From the NCBI GenBank assembly GCA_028291445.1, contig JAQGIA010000571.1, positions 1-6,747 of the forward strand: DNA of 6,747 nt, written 5' to 3'. The DNA comes from Belnapia sp. (lineage in GTDB: Bacteria; Pseudomonadota; Alphaproteobacteria; Acetobacterales; Acetobacteraceae). The stretch's first letter is position 1, and each line of letters begins with the position of its first letter. Positions 1-6,157 of this stretch are shown one piece after another. The notes under the pieces were generated by a model. The model ran no database searches, was not told the DNA's origin, and saw only the letters and a list, made by a program, of their open reading frames with translations. The translations under genes were made by a program, and so were the position numbers.

Positions 1-330
1 ATGGGCGCCCCCACCATGGTCCATGCCGGCTGCTATGCCGCAACCCTGCACTACCTGAAGGCGGCGGCCGATATGGGCGCCGCCGCCGCCAGGGCCGACG
101 GTGCCGCCACCGTCGCCCGGATGAAGGCGATGCCGACCGACGACGATGCCTTCGGGGCCGGCCGCATCCGCACCGATGGGCGCAAGCTGCATCCCTCGTA
201 CCTGTTCGAGGTGAAGGCGCCGGCCGAAAGCCGCGGCCCCTACGACTACTACAAGCTGCTCGGCACCACCCCGGCCGAGCAGGCCTTCCGCCCCGAGGCC
301 GAGGGGAATTGTCCCCTGGTGCGGAGTTGA
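1..330 (+). CDS. Liv-type ABC transporter substrate-binding protein, C-terminal fragment
   Basis: This is the C-terminal 109 codons of a periplasmic substrate-binding protein of the branched-chain amino acid (Liv/Periplasmic_binding_6) type. The ATG at base 1 is an internal methionine, because the reading frame is open from the window edge and the real start lies upstream. The visible part matches the last helix and tail of the family: a segment around residues 11-20 (CYAATLHYLK), then GRIRTDGRKLHPSYLFEVK at about 54-72, a P-A-E-S motif at 74-77, DYYKLLGTTP at 82-91, and an ending with AFRPEAEGNCPLV. The near-terminal Cys104 is typical of these proteins and probably forms a disulfide in the periplasm. 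Such proteins feed a LivHMGF-type importer for amino acids or aromatic acids; the ligand cannot be told from this fragment. A second Liv-type binding protein starts at the other end of the window. Family assignment is secure; the substrate is unknown. Confidence 0.87.
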   Translation: MGAPTMVHAGCYAATLHYLKAAADMGAAAARADGAATVARMKAMPTDDDAFGAGRIRTDGRKLHPSYLFEVKAPAESRGPYDYYKLLGTTPAEQAFRPEAEGNCPLVRS

Positions 331-386
331 AGGCCACGCCGCGCTACACCTGACGGCGCCAGGGTGTTATCCGGCTCAACCGGCAC

Positions 387-390
387 GGAG
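387..390 (+). promoter_or_regulatory. Probable ribosome binding site for glpD (GGAG)
   Basis: GGAG ends ten bases before the CTG at 401 and four bases before another in-frame CTG at 395. It is the only purine-rich Shine-Dalgarno-like stretch just upstream of the conserved GlpD N-terminus, so it favours 401 as the start. There is no in-frame ATG, GTG or TTG between about 302 and 442. Confidence 0.4.
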
Positions 391-400
391 CAACCTGGTC

Positions 401-1921
401 CTGGACACGCAGCAATACGACATCGCCATCATCGGCGGCGGGGTGAATGGCTGCGGCATCGCCCGGGATGCCGCCGGCCGCGGCTGGTCGGTCTTCCTGG
501 CGGAGATGGGCGACCTCGGCGGCGGTACTTCGGCCGCCTCGACCAAGCTGGTCCACGGCGGGCTGCGCTACCTCGAGCACTATGAATTCCGCCTGGTGCG
601 GGAGGCGCTGCTGGAGCGGGAGGTGCTCTGGGGCATCGCCCCGCATATCATCTGGCCGCTGCGCTTCGTGCTGCCGCACCACAAGGGGCTGCGCCCGGCC
701 TGGCTGCTGCGGCTCGGGCTGTTCCTCTACGACCATCTCGGCGGCCGCAAGCGGCTGCCCGCCACCCGCACGCTGGACCTGCGGAACGACCCCGCCGGGG
801 CGCCGCTGAAGCCCGAATATACCCGCGGCTTCGAATATTCGGATTGCTGGGTTGAGGATTCCCGCCTGGTCGTCCTCAACGCGCGGGATGCCGCCGACCG
901 GGGCGCCACCATCCGCCCGCGCACCCGCTGCACGGGCGCCGAGCGTGGCAAGGACGGCTGGCGGCTGAGCCTGTCGGACGGCACCGCCATCCGCGCCCGC
1001 ACCCTGGTCAATGCCGCCGGTCCCTGGGTCGGCGAGGTCTTGCAGACCGTGCTTCGTGCCAATGCGCCGGCCACGGTCCGGCTGGTGCAGGGCAGCCACA
1101 TCGTGGTCCCCAGGCTATACGACCACGACCGCTGCTACATCTTCCAGGGCGGCGACCGGCGGATCTTCTTCGCCATCCCCTACGAGGGGGATTTCACCCT
1201 GATCGGCACCACCGACCAGGACTACCGAGGCGATCCCGGCCAGGCCCGCATCTCCCCGACCGAGATCGCCTATCTCTGCGCCGGCGCCAGCGAATACTTC
1301 CGCCGCCCGGTAACGCCGGAGATGGTGGTCTGGTCCTATTCCGGGGTCCGGCCGCTGTATGACGACGGCGCCAGCGCGGCGCAGGAAGCGACCCGCGACT
1401 ATGTCCTGAAGCTGGAAGCGGCTTGCGCGGCGCCGTTGCTCTCGGTCTTCGGCGGCAAGATCACCACCTCCCGCCGGCTCGCCGAGGATGCGCTGCGCCG
1501 GCTGGCGCCGCATCTGCCGGAACGCCAGGGCCTCGCCGCCGGCTGGACCGGCAAGGCGGCGCTGCCCGGCGGGGACTTCCCGGTGGATGGCGTGCCGGCG
1601 CTGGTCGACCGCATCCGCGCCCGGTATCCCTTCCTCGCCGAAAGGCATGCCCGCCGGCTGGTCCGCGCCTATGGCACCGGTGCGCTGGCCCTGCTGGATG
1701 GCGCCCGCGGTGCCGCCGACCTTGGCCCGGTATATGGCGCCGACCTGACCCAGGCGGAGCTGCGCTATCTGGTGCGCACCGAGTGGGCGACCACCGCCGA
1801 GGATGTCCTCTGGCGCCGCAGCAAGCTCGGCCTGCGGCTGACCCCGGCGCAGATCGCGGCGGTGGAGCAGGCCATGCAGGCCCTGGCGGATTCCGCATTG
1901 CCGCAGGCCACGGCCCTCTGA
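401..1921 (+). CDS. glpD: Aerobic glycerol-3-phosphate dehydrogenase (FAD)
   Basis: GlpD oxidises sn-glycerol 3-phosphate to dihydroxyacetone phosphate at the inner membrane and passes electrons through FAD to the quinone pool. Read from CTG 401 it has 506 residues, close to the about 501 of E. coli GlpD, and lines up with it nearly end to end. Visible features: dinucleotide-binding motif IIGGGVNG at about 10-17; the FAD-family signature ASTKLVHGGLRYLEHYEFRL at about 46-65 (Arg56 and Tyr57 match the substrate-binding pair of E. coli GlpD); RGFEYSDCWV at about 142-151; LIGTTD near 267-272; SGVRP at 314-318 with the substrate-binding Arg317; FGGKITT at about 350-356; and a C-terminal DAO_C domain ending LWRRSKLGLRLTPAQ. 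The start is chosen because a conventional GTG at 443 would remove the first two glycines of the FAD motif, and no ATG, GTG or TTG lies in frame upstream. CTG 395 is an alternative. No other glp gene is visible. Identity is near certain; the start is less so. Confidence 0.93.
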   Translation: MDTQQYDIAIIGGGVNGCGIARDAAGRGWSVFLAEMGDLGGGTSAASTKLVHGGLRYLEHYEFRLVREALLEREVLWGIAPHIIWPLRFVLPHHKGLRPAWLLRLGLFLYDHLGGRKRLPATRTLDLRNDPAGAPLKPEYTRGFEYSDCWVEDSRLVVLNARDAADRGATIRPRTRCTGAERGKDGWRLSLSDGTAIRARTLVNAAGPWVGEVLQTVLRANAPATVRLVQGSHIVVPRLYDHDRCYIFQGGDRRIFFAIPYEGDFTLIGTTDQDYRGDPGQARISPTEIAYLCAGASEYFRRPVTPEMVVWSYSGVRPLYDDGASAAQEATRDYVLKLEAACAAPLLSVFGGKITTSRRLAEDALRRLAPHLPERQGLAAGWTGKAALPGGDFPVDGVPALVDRIRARYPFLAERHARRLVRAYGTGALALLDGARGAADLGPVYGADLTQAELRYLVRTEWATTAEDVLWRRSKLGLRLTPAQIAAVEQAMQALADSALPQATAL

Positions 1922-1945
1922 CAGCATGCGACCGGCGGCGGAGCA

Positions 1946-2088
1946 TTCGTCGCCCTGGTGTCCTGAAGCTGAGGTTCGCAACGGTGTTGCGTCCAGCAGC
2001 TTCGGGACACCAGCCATTGTTTGCAGCGGCCTGCTGGTCCCTTCGTTCGCCGCAGAGGGCGACGAACTTCAGGAGCAGGACACTAGGG
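1946..2088. repeat. Structured intergenic element with overlapping inverted repeats
   Basis: The 179 bases between glpD and the monooxygenase hold no supported gene but a dense set of complementary arms. (A) 1955-1971 pairs with 1997-2013: 17 base pairs, one of them G-T. It encloses a smaller stem, 1977-1982 with 1986-1991, around a GGT loop. (B) 1946-1956 pairs perfectly with 2056-2066 (11 bp) and can close around A. (C) 1953-1965 pairs with 2076-2088: 13 bp, one G-T, ends CCCTGGTGTCCTG and CAGGACACTAGGG. Inside C, 1974-1978 pairs with 2063-2067 across a symmetric 8x8 internal loop. (D) 1961-1968 pairs with 2067-2074. A and B are almost compatible (they share bases 1955-1956), while C and D compete with them for the same left arm. 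The layout suits a small repeat element of REP or MITE type, a terminator-like end for glpD, or a regulatory leader. No clear U-tract follows stem A. The pairing is read directly; the function is unknown. Confidence 0.7.
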
Positions 2089-2090
2089 GG
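2085..2090 (+). promoter_or_regulatory. Ribosome binding site of the monooxygenase (AGGGGG)
   Basis: AGGGGG lies ten bases before ATG 2101. Its first four bases are the outermost part of the distal inverted-repeat arm (2076-2088), which can pair with 1953-1965. Folding of the leader could therefore mask or expose this site. Confidence 0.55.
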
Positions 2091-2100
2091 AAACGCGCGC

Positions 2101-3321
2101 ATGCGACGCGCCATCGTCATCGGCGGCTCGGTCGGCGGGCTGTTCGCGGCCAACATGCTGCTGCGCCGCGGCTGGCGCGTGGATGTCTACGAACGTGCGG
2201 CGGAAGCGTTGGCGACCCGTGGCGCCGGTATCGCCGGCCACGCCGAGCTGGAAGCCGTGATGGCCGCGGCCGGGGTCACGGATACCAGGCCGCTCGGCAT
2301 CCGGCTCGAAGGCCGCGCCGCCATCGACCGCCGCGGCCGCACCATCGCCTACGAGGCCCATGTCCAGCACATGACAGCCTGGACCCGGGTCTTCAGCCCG
2401 CTGCGGGCGAGCTTCCCCGATGCGCATTACCACGGCGGCCGCGAGCTGGCCGGCATCGACCAGGATGCCGACCGCGTGGTCGCGCATTTCGCCGATGGCA
2501 GCCGCGCCGAGGGCGAGTTGCTGATCGGCGCCGATGGCTTCCGCTCCACCGTCCGGGGCCTGCTCGCGCCCGAGGTGCTGCCTCGCTACGGCGGCTATGT
2601 CGCCTGGCGCGGCCTGGCCGACGAGGCCAGCCTCTCCCCCGAGTTCCGCCGCGAGACCTTCGACCGCTTCGTCTTCGGCCTGCCGGCCGGCAGCCAGTTC
2701 ATCGGCTATCCGGTGCCCGGCCGCGACGACAGCGCCGAGCCGGGCCACCGCCGCTACAACTTCGTCTGGTACTATCCGGTGGATGCGGGCGCGCCGCTGG
2801 CCGACCTGCTGACCGATGACGCCGGCCATACCCATGGCTGGTCCATCCCGCCCGGCCGCATCCGCCGATGCCACCTCGACGCGCTGAACCGCCAGGCCCA
2901 GGCCCTGCTGCCACCGGCCTTCGCCGAAGCCGTCGCCAAATCCCGCCCCTATCTGTTCCAGCCCATCTACGACGTGGAATCGAGCCGCATCGCCTTCGGC
3001 CGCGTGGCGCTGCTCGGCGATGCCGCCTTCGTCGCCCGGCCGCATATCGGCGTCGGCGTGCTGAAATCCGGCCAGGATGCGCTGGCGCTGGCCGAGGCCC
3101 TGTCGGATTCAGCGGTACCGGACGCCCTGGAGGCCTATGCCGCCGCGCGCATGCCGGCCGGGCTGCTGGCGGTGCGCTTCAGCCGCTGGCTCGGCGCCTT
3201 CATCGAGCGCCGGCTGGACGGGCCGGAGGACGACCCCGACCTGGAACTGACGCCGGCCCGCATCGTCGCGGTCAGCGGCCGCCCGGCGGAAGGCCAGCCC
3301 CCGCTGCCACCCGGCTTCTGA
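2101..3321 (+). CDS. FAD-dependent aromatic monooxygenase, 2,6-dihydroxypyridine 3-monooxygenase-like
   Basis: This is a class A flavoprotein hydroxylase of 406 residues. It would use NAD(P)H and O2 to add a hydroxyl to an activated aromatic or pyridine ring in the cytoplasm. Visible features: FAD Rossmann motif VIGGSVGGL at about 6-14, with the variant GGSxxGL start seen in 2,6-dihydroxypyridine 3-hydroxylases; YER at 30-32; LIGADGFRSTVR at 141-152, the DG motif binding FAD and NAD(P)H; GYVAWRGL at 165-172, a segment shared with the dihydroxypyridine enzymes; IGYPVPGR at 201-208; FVWYYPV at 221-227; and GRVALLGDAAFVARPHIGVG at 300-319, the GD motif binding the FAD ribityl chain. ATG 2101 places the FAD motif at the very N-terminus as expected and has AGGGGG ten bases upstream. 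The reading frame stays open upstream but codes nothing recognisable. The intradiol dioxygenase downstream suggests the product is a vicinal diol or triol. Salicylate, resorcinol or hydroxynicotinate hydroxylase activity is also possible. Family sure, substrate not. Confidence 0.88.
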   Translation: MRRAIVIGGSVGGLFAANMLLRRGWRVDVYERAAEALATRGAGIAGHAELEAVMAAAGVTDTRPLGIRLEGRAAIDRRGRTIAYEAHVQHMTAWTRVFSPLRASFPDAHYHGGRELAGIDQDADRVVAHFADGSRAEGELLIGADGFRSTVRGLLAPEVLPRYGGYVAWRGLADEASLSPEFRRETFDRFVFGLPAGSQFIGYPVPGRDDSAEPGHRRYNFVWYYPVDAGAPLADLLTDDAGHTHGWSIPPGRIRRCHLDALNRQAQALLPPAFAEAVAKSRPYLFQPIYDVESSRIAFGRVALLGDAAFVARPHIGVGVLKSGQDALALAEALSDSAVPDALEAYAAARMPAGLLAVRFSRWLGAFIERRLDGPEDDPDLELTPARIVAVSGRPAEGQPPLPPGF

Positions 3322-3338
3322 AGGCCGGTTTCTGAAGG
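3311..3338 (+). repeat. Tandem 14-bp duplication at a stop-codon/RBS junction
   Basis: CCGGCTTCTGAAGG (3311-3324) is followed at once by CCGGTTTCTGAAGG (3325-3338), 13 of 14 bases identical. The first copy carries the monooxygenase stop codon (TGA 3319-3321). The second supplies the GAAGGA Shine-Dalgarno (3334-3339), nine bases before the amidohydrolase ATG at 3349. It looks like a small local duplication that set the present spacing between the two genes. Confidence 0.7.
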
Positions 3339-3348
3339 ACTGCCGCAC

Positions 3349-4236
3349 ATGGCCGAGCCGATCATCGACGCCCACCACCACATCTGGCGCCTGGCCGCGA
3401 CGCCCTGGCTGCAAGGGCCGCCGGTGCCGCGCATCTTCGGCGCCTACGATGCGCTGCGCCGCGACTATGCCATCGAGGATTACCTGGCCGAGGCCGTCCC
3501 GCAGGGCGTCGTCCAATCCGTCTTCGTCCAGGCCAATGTCGCCCCCGGCGAGGAGGTGGCGGAGGTCGCGCTCGGCGCCGAGGCCGCAGCCCGCAGCGGC
3601 TTTCCCCAGGCGATCACCGCCTTCGCCGACCTCGCCGCGCCCGGCGTGGGGCAGGTGCTGGACGCCGCAATGGCCGCCGGCCGGGTCGTCGGCATCCGCC
3701 AGCAACTGCATTGGCACCGCAACCCCGCCTATCGCTTCGCCGCCACGCCGGATGCGATGAATGCCCCCGGCTGGCGCGCCGGGCTGGCCGAAGTGGCCCG
3801 GCGCGGGCTGCTGTTCGAGCTGCAGGTCTTCCCCGGCCAGATGCAGGATGCGCTCGGACTGGTCCGCGCCTTCCCCGACCTCACCTTCGTGCTGCTGCAT
3901 GCCGGCATGCTGGAGGACCGCTCCCCCGCCGGCTGGGCCGAATGGCGCGGCGGCATGCGGGCGATGGCCGGCTGTCCCAATCTGCTGGTCAAGCTCTCCG
4001 GCCTCGGCACCTTTCCCCGCGCCTGCTCGACCGCGCTCTGGCGGCCGGTGGTCGAGGAGACGGTGGCGCTGTTCGGCGCCGGACGCTGCCTGTTCGGCAG
4101 CAACTTCCCGATCGAGCGGCTATGGATCGATTTCGCCACCCTGGTCGAGGTGATGCGGGAATGCCTGTCCGGCGCTTCCGCCGCGGAGCGCCGGGCCATC
4201 CTGCACGATACGGCTGCCAGGGTGTACCGGCTGTGA
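3349..4236 (+). CDS. Amidohydrolase family protein (COG3618, lactonase-like TIM barrel)
   Basis: This 295-residue protein belongs to the amidohydrolase-2 (PF04909) superfamily, the COG3618 group related to 2-pyrone-4,6-dicarboxylate lactonase and sugar lactonases. Members hydrolyse lactones or amides within a TIM barrel. Visible features: the strand-1 motif IIDAHHHIW at 5-13, with the HxH pair (His9, His11); YLAEAV at 45-50; SVFVQANVAP at 57-66; GIRQQLHWH at 115-123 (conserved Arg117, His121, His123); the conserved FELQVFPGQM at 156-165; LLHAGM with His184; VKLSGLG at 214-220; and FGSNFPIERLW at 249-259 near the end. Asn252 sits where many amidohydrolases carry the catalytic Asp. The start follows GAAGGA by nine bases, in a tandem duplication with the preceding stop. 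The stop overlaps the next gene's GTG by four bases, implying translational coupling. In this cluster it probably hydrolyses a lactone or amide formed after ring cleavage; that role is inferred, the family is clear. Confidence 0.87.
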   Translation: MAEPIIDAHHHIWRLAATPWLQGPPVPRIFGAYDALRRDYAIEDYLAEAVPQGVVQSVFVQANVAPGEEVAEVALGAEAAARSGFPQAITAFADLAAPGVGQVLDAAMAAGRVVGIRQQLHWHRNPAYRFAATPDAMNAPGWRAGLAEVARRGLLFELQVFPGQMQDALGLVRAFPDLTFVLLHAGMLEDRSPAGWAEWRGGMRAMAGCPNLLVKLSGLGTFPRACSTALWRPVVEETVALFGAGRCLFGSNFPIERLWIDFATLVEVMRECLSGASAAERRAILHDTAARVYRL

Positions 4237-5132
4237 GCGCGCCGGTCGGGCTGATCGGCCTCGGCATCATGGGCCAGGCCATGGCGGCGAACCTGCTCGC
4301 GGCCGGCTTCGAGGTGCTGGGCCACGACATCGCCGCCGCCGCGATGGCCCGTTTCGGCGGCACCGCCGCCGCTTCCGCCGCAGCGGTCGCCGCGGATGCC
4401 GAGATCATCCTCACCTCGCTGCCCTCGGCCGCGGCGCTCGATGCGGTGGTGGCGGAGGTCGCCGCCGCCGCCCGCCCCAGCGCCATGTCCTGTACCATCC
4501 TGGCCGAGACCAGCACCTTCCCGCTGGCCGACAAGACCCGCGCCCGGGACCGGCTGGCCGAGGCCGGCGTGACCATGCTGGATAGCCCGCTCTCGGGCTC
4601 CGGCAGCCAGGCCCTGGTGCGCGACGTGCTGGTCTATGCCAGCGGCCCGCGCGCGGCCTATGACCGCTGCCTGCCGGTCTTCCAGGGCTTTTCCCGCGCG
4701 CCGCATTACCTCGGCGAATTCGGCAATGGCTCGAAGATGAAATTCGTCGCCAACCTGCTGGTGGCGATCCATACCGCCGCCGCCGGCGAGGCCTTCGCCC
4801 TGGCCCGCAAGGCCGGGCTCGATCCGGCGCAGATGTTCGCGGTGGTGGCGGATGGCGCCGGCGGATCGCGGGCCATGCAGGTGCGCGGCGCCATGCTGGT
4901 CGCCGACCGCTACACGCCGGTGGAGACCATGCCGCTGGAGCTCTGGCGCAAGGACATGCGGGCCATCGCCGATTTCGCCGATGCCATGGCCTGCCCGACG
5001 CCGGTCTTCGCCGCCACCGTGCCGCTATTCGAGGCCGCCATCGCCGCCGGGCTCGGCGCCGAGGACACCGCCGCCGTCCGCAGCGTGATCGAAGCCATGA
5101 CCTGCCTGCCGCGCGGCGGAACTGCGGATTGA
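4233..5132 (+). CDS. NAD(P)-dependent oxidoreductase, 3-hydroxyisobutyrate dehydrogenase family
   Basis: This 299-residue protein is a beta-hydroxyacid dehydrogenase, reversibly oxidising a hydroxyacid or reducing a semialdehyde with NAD(P). Visible features: Rossmann motif VGLIGLGIMGQAMAANLL at 5-22; TSLPS at 61-65; the substrate-loop motif DSPLSGSGSQA at 117-127, with SGSGS where the common form reads SGGxxG; GEFGNGSKMKFVANLL at 161-176, holding the expected catalytic Lys170 and Asn174; and LWRKDMR at 237-243, the usual C-terminal K-D pair. Length and domain order (N-terminal NAD-binding, C-terminal helical) are normal for the family. The GTG start at 4233 shares GTGA with the amidohydrolase stop and puts the Rossmann motif at the correct distance from the N-terminus. 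The frame is open further upstream only as a shadow of the amidohydrolase gene. Likely substrates are a hydroxyacid or semialdehyde from the ring-cleavage product. 3-Hydroxyisobutyrate itself is not favoured by the context. Family certain, substrate unknown. Confidence 0.9.
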   Translation: MSAPVGLIGLGIMGQAMAANLLAAGFEVLGHDIAAAAMARFGGTAAASAAAVAADAEIILTSLPSAAALDAVVAEVAAAARPSAMSCTILAETSTFPLADKTRARDRLAEAGVTMLDSPLSGSGSQALVRDVLVYASGPRAAYDRCLPVFQGFSRAPHYLGEFGNGSKMKFVANLLVAIHTAAAGEAFALARKAGLDPAQMFAVVADGAGGSRAMQVRGAMLVADRYTPVETMPLELWRKDMRAIADFADAMACPTPVFAATVPLFEAAIAAGLGAEDTAAVRSVIEAMTCLPRGGTAD

Positions 5133-5211
5133 CCGGACGGCCCGGAACCGCGCATCCTTCGGGCAATCGGCTGCGAAAGCGGTGACCACCAGGGACAGGA
5201 ACGGACGGGCC

Positions 5212-6126
5212 ATGCAGGACCTCGACCGGAACAGCGTGACGACGGAGGCGCTGGCCCAGATGGCCGGCACGCCCGACCCCCGCTTGCGGGAAATCATGGC
5301 GGCGGCAACGCGCCACCTGCACGACTTCGCGCGGGAGGTGAACCTGCAGCCCGATGAATGGCTCGCCGGCATCGCCTTCCTCACCGCCGTCGGCCAGGCC
5401 TGCACGCCCTTCCGCCAGGAATTCATCCTGCTCTCCGACGTGCTCGGCCTCTCCCGCCTGGTCAACGTGATGCACGACGCCGAGGGGCGCGAGGCGGCCG
5501 GGACCGAGACCAGCCTGCTCGGCCCATTCTTCCGCGAGAAGGCGCCGGAATTCGCCGCCGGCGAAAGCATCGCCGTGCACGACACGGCCGGGACGGAGGT
5601 GGTGATCTTCGGCCAGGTGACCGATGGCGCCGGCCAGCCGGTGCCGCATGCCGAGATTGATGTCTGGCAGACCAATGCCGCGGGGCAGTACGATCTCCAG
5701 GCGCGCGATGCGACGGTGATGGACATGCGCGGGCGTTTCCGCACCGATGCCGAAGGGCGCTATCACCTGCGGACCGTGAAACCCATCGGCTACAGCATCC
5801 CGATGGACGGTCCGGTCGGCCGCCTGACGCGCCAGCAGAACCGGCATGGCTGCCGCCCGGCGCATATCCATGTGCTGGTGGCCGCACCAGGCTACCGCGA
5901 ATTGGTCACCGCGCTCTACTTCGCCGACGACCCGCATATCGCCAGCGACACCGTCTTCGGCGTGTCCCAATCGCTGGTCATCGGCGAGAGCATGGGCCTG
6001 CCCGGCTCGCCCCGGCCCGACCTGCCGGGCATCCATTATGATTTCCGCCTCTCGCGCGATGCGGCCGAGGGCGGCGGCGGCCGGGTCGGCTCCGATCCAT
6101 CGCGGTTGATGCCCGCCGCGGAATAA
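5212..6126 (+). CDS. Intradiol ring-cleavage dioxygenase, hydroxyquinol 1,2-dioxygenase-like
   Basis: This 304-residue protein is a non-heme Fe(III) dioxygenase that opens a catecholic ring between its two adjacent hydroxyls. An N-terminal helical dimerisation domain (about 1-100, with HDFAREVNLQPDEWLAGIAF at 37-56) precedes the beta-sandwich catalytic domain. Visible features: SLLGPFFRE at 101-109; GQVTDGAGQPVPHAEIDVWQ at 134-153; and all four iron ligands, Tyr160 (in AGQYD), Tyr194 (in PIGYSIP), His218 and His220 (in CRPAHIH), with Arg215 as the conserved active-site arginine. The ligand spacing (34, 24, 2) is nearer to hydroxyquinol 1,2-dioxygenase than to catechol 1,2-dioxygenase as I recall them. 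ATG 5212 is preferred over GTG 5182: it gives the family's usual MxDLDxNSVT opening and has GGA-rich sequence just upstream. It begins 79 bases after the dehydrogenase gene. Hydroxyquinol would give maleylacetate, but no maleylacetate reductase is visible. A catechol or trihydroxypyridine-like substrate remains possible. Confidence 0.9.
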   Translation: MQDLDRNSVTTEALAQMAGTPDPRLREIMAAATRHLHDFAREVNLQPDEWLAGIAFLTAVGQACTPFRQEFILLSDVLGLSRLVNVMHDAEGREAAGTETSLLGPFFREKAPEFAAGESIAVHDTAGTEVVIFGQVTDGAGQPVPHAEIDVWQTNAAGQYDLQARDATVMDMRGRFRTDAEGRYHLRTVKPIGYSIPMDGPVGRLTRQQNRHGCRPAHIHVLVAAPGYRELVTALYFADDPHIASDTVFGVSQSLVIGESMGLPGSPRPDLPGIHYDFRLSRDAAEGGGGRVGSDPSRLMPAAE

Positions 6127-6143
6127 AAAGACGCCGCCTTTGG

Positions 6144-6149
6144 GGAGGA
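6144..6149 (+). promoter_or_regulatory. Strong ribosome binding site (GGAGGA)
   Basis: GGAGGA lies eight bases before ATG 6158, the best Shine-Dalgarno in the window. It points to high-level translation of the binding protein, as is usual for periplasmic receptors. The gap from the dioxygenase stop is only 31 bases, with no terminator, so co-transcription is likely. Confidence 0.75.
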
Positions 6150-6157
6150 CAACAATA

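Noticed and set aside
443..445. GTG as the glpD start
   Set aside because: It would cut into the FAD-binding GxGxxG motif, while the missing residues are encoded just upstream in frame.
364..585. Small open frame starting GTG 364
   Set aside because: It overlaps glpD in another frame and encodes an Arg/Gly/Pro-rich shadow. It is kept only as part of the indel alternative for the glpD start.
1115..2017. Minus-strand open frame across the 3' half of glpD
   Set aside because: No family features, and it runs antisense to conserved GlpD motifs. Same explanation for the minus-strand frames at 344-1099, 2083-3045, 3109-3900 and 3729-4772.
1955..2020. Intrinsic terminator after glpD
   Set aside because: The stem is strong, but it is long with an internal stem and is followed by CCATTGTTT, not a proper U-tract. 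Not called as a terminator.
5129..5157. TTGACC resembling a -35 box before the dioxygenase
   Set aside because: It overlaps the dehydrogenase stop, and no convincing -10 box lies 16-18 bases downstream.
5182..5184. GTG as the dioxygenase start
   Set aside because: The extra ten residues are not conserved-looking. ATG 5212 has a better upstream purine-rich site and matches the family N-terminus.
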